Source: an uncultured Latescibacterota bacterium (lineage in GTDB: Bacteria > Latescibacterota > UBA2968 > UBA8231). From it: 64,000 nt of DNA. The DNA lies in assembly GCA_951813615.1 (NCBI GenBank), contig OX638377.1, forward strand, positions 3,808,599-3,872,598, written 5' to 3'. The stretch's first letter is position 1, and each line of letters begins with the position of its first letter. Below are positions 59,520 through 64,000 of the stretch, piece by piece. Below the pieces are notes generated by a model. The model saw only the letters and a list, made by a program, of their open reading frames with translations. It was not told the DNA's origin and did not search any database. Both the position numbers and the translations under genes were made by a program.

Positions 59520-62228
59520 ATGCTGACCTGCCATATTTGCAACACTCTACTGCGCAGTATTAGTTCAGTTACCATAGTTTGCTCCTTGCTCGCTTCCATG
59601 TCATTTGACACCGACGCGCAAGCCCAAGATGTCGATCCGATGCGCATAAAAGGGGTGCGCCGAGGGGCGGAACTCACCTTTGAACCAACCGGATCCGGCG
59701 TGCTGTTCGGAGCCTTGGACCCTGCAGTCAAAAAGTGGTACGTACCCCAAGAACTTTTCCTAGAATACCGTTGGAAACAGTGGGAATACACCAACTACGC
59801 GAGGGACCACTATGATCGCTATGTGGATATCAACTTAGCCGGGGATTACTTCTATGATATTTACGGTTCTTACATCACCAGAGGATGGTTGCTCTACGAC
59901 TGGTCCCAGACGCAGCCTCAGCAAGGGGGCAGCAATTTATTCAAGACCCAGAGGTTCCGAGACTTTTTCAGCAATTTGGTCATTGCCTCTGATCAAAAGG
60001 GGCAACACAACTTGGCTATAACCATAGGCAATGAGATTCGCTCGACCCTTACCCCGATGACCTTTTCAAAGCCGGCCTTGGACGGGATTCAGGTGGACTA
60101 CCAAGCCGACAAATACCAAGTCACGACGATCCTCTCTCGGATCTCTTCTCCCGGCGGAGCCGGTCCTCGCAACCCTGCGGTCAACCAAACGACCAGCCTG
60201 ACAACGCTGATGGGTGGGCGGGCCGTTGCCCAAGTAGGCGATTTTATCAGCATCGGGGCCAACTATGTAAGTGCCCACAATTCCTTCCAACTCTTAGATG
60301 CCTTTGAAGGAACCCCTAGAAGTGGTTCGATCACTTCTAGTCAAAACGCTGAAAATATCAGCCAACTCTTCGTCCGTCTGACCGACGATTCGCCTGAAGA
60401 TAACGAAGGTGGAGCTACTCTCTTTGCTTGGGACATGATCATAGAGGCCGACGTCGAAATCATTGATGAGGAGGGAGAACGGGGGTTTAGACGGGAGGTT
60501 GTCCGGGCCAGTGAGGCCGGTCTCAAGCCCTCGCCTCAGGGAGGCTTTCAGCGCTTGGGTTTCTGGGAAGCTAGCGGCTCTGAGCAGATAGAATTAGTAT
60601 ACGATTTTTCCGAGGGAACCTACACCGGCCCCGACCCCTCAGAAATAAGAAAAGTGACCTTTGAACTGGTGGTTGCCAACGACTACAGAATCGAGGTGTC
60701 TTCGAACCGCCAGAATAACCGGCAAAACAACAACGTGTTTCTGCTGGCGACCAGAGCCGAAGAAAATGTCAAAGATGGCTCCAATCTCAGAGTCCTCAAA
60801 ATCCCCTACGGTTTGCCGACCGCCACCGAAATTTTCGGTTTTACTCTGGAGGCGAACAATATTGCGGGGCTTGATTTCTACGGCGAGTTCGACCGCAGTA
60901 GGAGTTACCGAAAATACCCCAACAGGCAGCATACAAAACACCTGTCGGCTTTTGACCAAGGCGATGGCTGGATGGTGAATCTGTCGAGAACCGTTCAGCC
61001 GTGGTTCTTTTTTGGCGAGGCTTACAGTATGGACCACAATTATAATACAAGCGCTATCTTAGCCCGGGGCGAGGTCAACATAGATTACGAAGACCGGACG
61101 AGATTCTACTACGAACTCGTCGACGACAACGACGATCAGGATCGATATCCCGATTGGCAGAGGATAAACGAAAGCATCGACTTGAATGTATTTCCCGGCT
61201 TGGACGAGAACGTCGATTTTATCTCCGATTTCAATCAAAACGACAGCGAAGATCTGCCCAATTTAGTACCCGACTACGACGAGCCCTTTCTGCGCTATTC
61301 TACGGACCGACCCGAGTATCTGTTCGGCATAGATATGAACAACAATATCTGGGTAGATCGGTTCGAAAACGACGATGAAGCAGATCTTCCCTACGGTAGG
61401 GATTTAAGTGGGTACAACCTTTATACAGGCGTCAACATTACTCCAGAAATGAGATTGACGGTCGGCCGCACCGATGAAAGCCTCATTGCCGGCGATGGAC
61501 AAAACACCACCCATTACTTGCTTTTCACGCTGGAAAAGGATTTCCCCGGCCTAGGCAGGGTGAGGATTTTTGAAAACTTCAGGCTAGCCAAGGACAATAT
61601 AGAGAATGACCTGCGCCAGTGGGACGAATTCGAGAGGCGAAATATTCCTACCATTGACCCCTTAGCGGCCAGGAATACGTGGATAAATTCGTCCTACATA
61701 AGCTTCGACTATACCAAGCTGAAGAATCTAAATATCGTCAACAAGCTGAAATACGACCGCTGGCGTCAAAGGGAGAGACAACCCGATCTGCGACAGGACT
61801 TCGTTTTTATCGGTCTAATCAATAAAGTGGACTATGTTCTCAAATTCATTAATCTCGATATCCAGCCAAAAATTAAAAACGAATTGAGGATAGAATCTCC
61901 AGCGCTTAAATCAGATCCCAAACGGAAGGAAGACACGCTGATTTTTACTTTATTGGCCCGGTGGCCATTGTTTAATAACTCCACCATGCAGGCCGGCGTG
62001 GAGTATACTGTTTTCCAGCAGCTCAGGGATGCGGATACAGCGGTCAAGGAAGGGCTGCTGGACGACTTCAATGAAATTGTCGGCGCGGCCCAGTTTGCCA
62101 ATAATTCAAATTACTTGGGCTACACTTTGACGACCCTGATGGGACTCAGGCTGACCAGAAGAGCCATAGACAACGAAACCGAAACGGGCAGAATGGCTTT
62201 TGCCACAGTATTTGCCGGTTTGGAGTAA
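59520..62228 (+). CDS. Large outer-membrane-type protein of unknown family
   Basis: 902 residues; GGTGGA precedes the ATG at 59520. Signal peptide to about residue 37. The protein is rich in Tyr, Trp, Asp and Asn, with many alternating hydrophobic/polar strands (for example FISIGANYVSAHNSF, RTRFYYELVDDN, FAGLE at the end). An acidic stretch (about 540-620) has DDNDDQDRYPDW and DFNQNDSEDLP. This suggests a large beta-barrel or beta-rich scaffold. I do not recognise a family. It follows the third paralogue by 38 bases and is likely in the same operon. Confidence 0.6.
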   Translation: MLTCHICNTLLRSISSVTIVCSLLASMSFDTDAQAQDVDPMRIKGVRRGAELTFEPTGSGVLFGALDPAVKKWYVPQELFLEYRWKQWEYTNYARDHYDRYVDINLAGDYFYDIYGSYITRGWLLYDWSQTQPQQGGSNLFKTQRFRDFFSNLVIASDQKGQHNLAITIGNEIRSTLTPMTFSKPALDGIQVDYQADKYQVTTILSRISSPGGAGPRNPAVNQTTSLTTLMGGRAVAQVGDFISIGANYVSAHNSFQLLDAFEGTPRSGSITSSQNAENISQLFVRLTDDSPEDNEGGATLFAWDMIIEADVEIIDEEGERGFRREVVRASEAGLKPSPQGGFQRLGFWEASGSEQIELVYDFSEGTYTGPDPSEIRKVTFELVVANDYRIEVSSNRQNNRQNNNVFLLATRAEENVKDGSNLRVLKIPYGLPTATEIFGFTLEANNIAGLDFYGEFDRSRSYRKYPNRQHTKHLSAFDQGDGWMVNLSRTVQPWFFFGEAYSMDHNYNTSAILARGEVNIDYEDRTRFYYELVDDNDDQDRYPDWQRINESIDLNVFPGLDENVDFISDFNQNDSEDLPNLVPDYDEPFLRYSTDRPEYLFGIDMNNNIWVDRFENDDEADLPYGRDLSGYNLYTGVNITPEMRLTVGRTDESLIAGDGQNTTHYLLFTLEKDFPGLGRVRIFENFRLAKDNIENDLRQWDEFERRNIPTIDPLAARNTWINSSYISFDYTKLKNLNIVNKLKYDRWRQRERQPDLRQDFVFIGLINKVDYVLKFINLDIQPKIKNELRIESPALKSDPKRKEDTLIFTLLARWPLFNNSTMQAGVEYTVFQQLRDADTAVKEGLLDDFNEIVGAAQFANNSNYLGYTLTTLMGLRLTRRAIDNETETGRMAFATVFAGLE

Positions 62229-62266
62229 TCTACTATGCACAGGAATACAGAGGAGATCTGAGCTAC

Positions 62267-63940
62267 ATGCCAAGAGAAATAACTGCATTTTGGCTTTTAC
62301 CGCTCGCGCTTTTTATTACGTCCGTGGGTTGCACAGTGGAAATGGGAGACCGGGTCGTTGCTCAGATAGATGATGCGAAGATAACAGTTGACCAGTTGCA
62401 AAAATTTATCGATAGCCTCCCCGAAGAGACCAAGGCAGAGACCACTAGGGTAGAAGAAGCGAGAAATCATTTGAACACCATGATCAATATCGAACTGATG
62501 ATCATGGAAGCGAGGGCGGCCGATCTCGACAAAAGCCCTGAATTTCTCGCTCGGCTGGCCCAAGTCCGGCGAGAAAAATTGGTCAGCACTTTCCAAGACA
62601 GAGCGCTGGAAGTAGAGGAGGACGTAGAGGAGGGCGAAGTGCGGGAATACGCTGAACGCATGGGACTCACTAGAGCAGTCAGATTGGCCGATATAATGGT
62701 CCCCAGCCGAGAAAACGCCTTGGCTGTCCTCCGGGAACTCAAAGATGGGGTGCCTTTTGGGCAAGTCGCCCAAAAATGGTCTATAAACAAAAAGACTGCG
62801 GCCCAAGGCGGTGACTTAGGCCGTTACACCACCCGAGAACACATGGTCACGCCCCTTCAGGACAAGTTATTCTCCCTCGCCTTGGGCGAAGTCTCCGAGC
62901 CTATAAAAATTGGTGGAAGCTATTCGATCTTCACAGTCATAGCCGATTCTAGCATCGAACTCAGTCCTGATAGGAAACTGGCGATTCAAATGGGACTAAA
63001 AAAAGAAAAAAAGCAGCGGGCACTATCGACTTTAGTCGCTGAGCTCAAGGAAAAACACCACCTCGAGTTGGATCGGGAAGGTCTCGCACTCATTGTCGAA
63101 AAAGTGCGTGGCGGCGCATCTTTTGCCACGGAGGCTGAACGCAATATAGTTCTCTATAAGTACGATGGCGGAGAAATAACCGCTCAAGACTTGGCAGAAG
63201 CTGGCCACGTCCTGAAAGGCAATGCCTTAGCCCAACTCAGTGACTCCAGCCAAGTTACCGCTTTTGCCGAGCGCCATGTCGTGCCCAAGGCAATGCTCGT
63301 CGAAGCGGCCCTGCGTGCTGGCATAGACGAGGAAGCTGAGATGGTCAAGTGGTCGGGAAATCAAGCAAAGCAACTCTTGATAAGTGCCCTCAGAGCGCGA
63401 CTCCTGAGAGCGAAAGTGACCATCGCTGAAAACGAGTTACGCCAATTTTACGAAGCCCATGCGGAAAGATATCTGCACCCCGAGCAAATTGAAGTACAAG
63501 AGGTTCTGGTAGAAACGGAGGCCGAGGCACTGAGGTTGATGGAGCAGATCCAAAAGGGAGCCCGATTAGGCGATTTGGCCAAGGAGTATTCTATCCGCTC
63601 GCTAGAGGATCGGGATGAAGAGGGCCGATTCCACTTCCACCTTTTCGAACAGGCCTTTCTCGGTGGTTTTGTAGAAGTCGCCGAAAAAGCCGAGATAGGA
63701 GCGCTCACCGGTCCGGTCAAGGTAGATGAGGGTTATTCTATATTTAAGGTGCTTTCTAGGGAACGCAAGCGAGAGACTTTTCAGGAAGCAGAGTGGCGAG
63801 TCCGGTCCCAACTTAGAAGAGAAAAGAACAGAAAGGCCTTTAATCAGTTTATCGAAGAAGTGCGGAATAAATACGCAGCGAAAGTGGTTATTCGGGAGGA
63901 TAACCTCAAAGCCGCTTTCGGGGGGGATAGAGGTCTATAG
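62267..63940 (+). CDS. Lipoprotein parvulin-type peptidylprolyl isomerase (SurA/PrsA-like)
   Basis: 557 residues. GAGGAG before the ATG at 62267. A lipobox (TSVGC, Cys about residue 22) anchors it to a membrane. An N-terminal SurA/PrsA-like helical domain (about 35-110) is followed by a PPIC rotamase (about 130-225, ADIMVPSRENA, GGDLGRYTTREHM, GEVSEPIKIGGSYSIF) and a second, less typical one (about 400-500). It would fold exported proteins such as outer-membrane barrels. Placed directly after the 902-residue protein, it may be its dedicated chaperone. Confidence 0.85.
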   Translation: MPREITAFWLLPLALFITSVGCTVEMGDRVVAQIDDAKITVDQLQKFIDSLPEETKAETTRVEEARNHLNTMINIELMIMEARAADLDKSPEFLARLAQVRREKLVSTFQDRALEVEEDVEEGEVREYAERMGLTRAVRLADIMVPSRENALAVLRELKDGVPFGQVAQKWSINKKTAAQGGDLGRYTTREHMVTPLQDKLFSLALGEVSEPIKIGGSYSIFTVIADSSIELSPDRKLAIQMGLKKEKKQRALSTLVAELKEKHHLELDREGLALIVEKVRGGASFATEAERNIVLYKYDGGEITAQDLAEAGHVLKGNALAQLSDSSQVTAFAERHVVPKAMLVEAALRAGIDEEAEMVKWSGNQAKQLLISALRARLLRAKVTIAENELRQFYEAHAERYLHPEQIEVQEVLVETEAEALRLMEQIQKGARLGDLAKEYSIRSLEDRDEEGRFHFHLFEQAFLGGFVEVAEKAEIGALTGPVKVDEGYSIFKVLSRERKRETFQEAEWRVRSQLRREKNRKAFNQFIEEVRNKYAAKVVIREDNLKAAFGGDRGL

Positions 63941-63943
63941 GTC

Positions 63944-64000
63944 TTACTCTGCGTAGATGTTGGCCCCCATCTCCGTAAAGACGTAGGGGCCGTTTTGGCG
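63944..64000 (-). CDS. C-terminal end of a gene running off the window
   Basis: Minus strand, 18 codons to a TAA at 63944-63946, reading RQNGPYVFTEMGANIYAE. It converges with the PPIase gene, leaving only three bases between the stops. The rest lies beyond the window, so no family can be named and the reading frame is a guess. Confidence 0.4.
   Translation of the reverse strand, partial: RQNGPYVFTEMGANIYAE

Noticed and set aside
46283..63940. Type IX secretion machinery
   Set aside because: FlgD-Ig-like ends can suggest type IX secretion, but I see no gene resembling its core components (PorK/L/M/N, SprA) in this window, so only candidate cargo is present.
1..64000. CRISPR array, prophage, insertion sequence or replication origin
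   Set aside because: No regular spaced repeats, integrase outside xerC, transposase-like protein, terminal inverted repeats or DnaA-box clusters were seen.

Overview
The window is bacterial and gene-dense. It holds four tRNA genes and about 50 protein genes, with no rRNA, CRISPR array, phage or insertion sequence that I can see. Gene content suggests a Gram-negative of the FCB/Latescibacterota-Poribacteria kind. The signs are TonB/ExbBD and Omp85-type genes, extracellular proteins ending in a FlgD-Ig-like domain, paired FG-GAP/ASPIC-UnbV (CRTAC1) proteins, two PhyH-type dioxygenases and two UxuA-like proteins, and an AdoCbl-dependent ribonucleotide reductase. This placement is inferred from gene content; no phylogeny was run.

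Layout. 1-360: tRNA-Arg and tRNA-His on the minus strand behind one good promoter. 415-3069: a secreted protein with eight Asp-rich repeats and a FlgD-Ig-like end; a 41-bp dispersed repeat lies on each side of it. 3321-7720: a sugar-acid catabolism group (two UxuA-like proteins, a PhyH dioxygenase, an idonate-dehydrogenase-like MDR enzyme and a small unknown). 7721-7898: tRNA-Leu and tRNA-Cys. 8080-18906: housekeeping genes (thyA, a pilin-like protein, an Ig-like lipoprotein, xerC, topA, map, a PhnP-like hydrolase, nrdJ, nrdR), with NrdR-box-like sites in front of nrdJ. 19018-22321: a tonB-exbD-exbD-exbB-TPR transport-energising operon. 22660-37119: accD, an Omp85-like barrel, surE, rpmI-rplT-pheST, zapB-like and zapA, rny, ymdB-like, xseAB, recN and a CDP-alcohol phosphatidyltransferase. 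37194-40729: a very large protease/beta-propeller/beta-barrel protein, with a 49-residue ORF translationally coupled behind it. 40873-46192: a second sugar/organic-acid accessory group (CBM9-like, probable toroid hydrolase, PhyH, amidohydrolase, Gfo/Idh/MocA-like). 46283-63940: an extracytoplasmic block, all on the plus strand. It contains two CRTAC1-type proteins around a TPR protein, a CBM9-like secreted protein, three tandem FlgD-Ig-like paralogues, a large outer-membrane-type protein and a parvulin-type lipoprotein chaperone. The 3' end of a minus-strand gene runs off the right edge.

The best candidate for an undescribed system is 53099-63940. Three consecutive paralogues share one architecture: a discoidin-like N-terminus, a conserved middle module and a FlgD-Ig-like end. 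They are followed by a 902-residue outer-membrane-type protein and a two-domain parvulin lipoprotein. A fourth paralogue with Asp repeats sits alone at 415-3069. I read this as a surface structure encoded with its own membrane partner and folding factor. The family assignments rest on motifs I can see; that the genes act together is inference from order and spacing.
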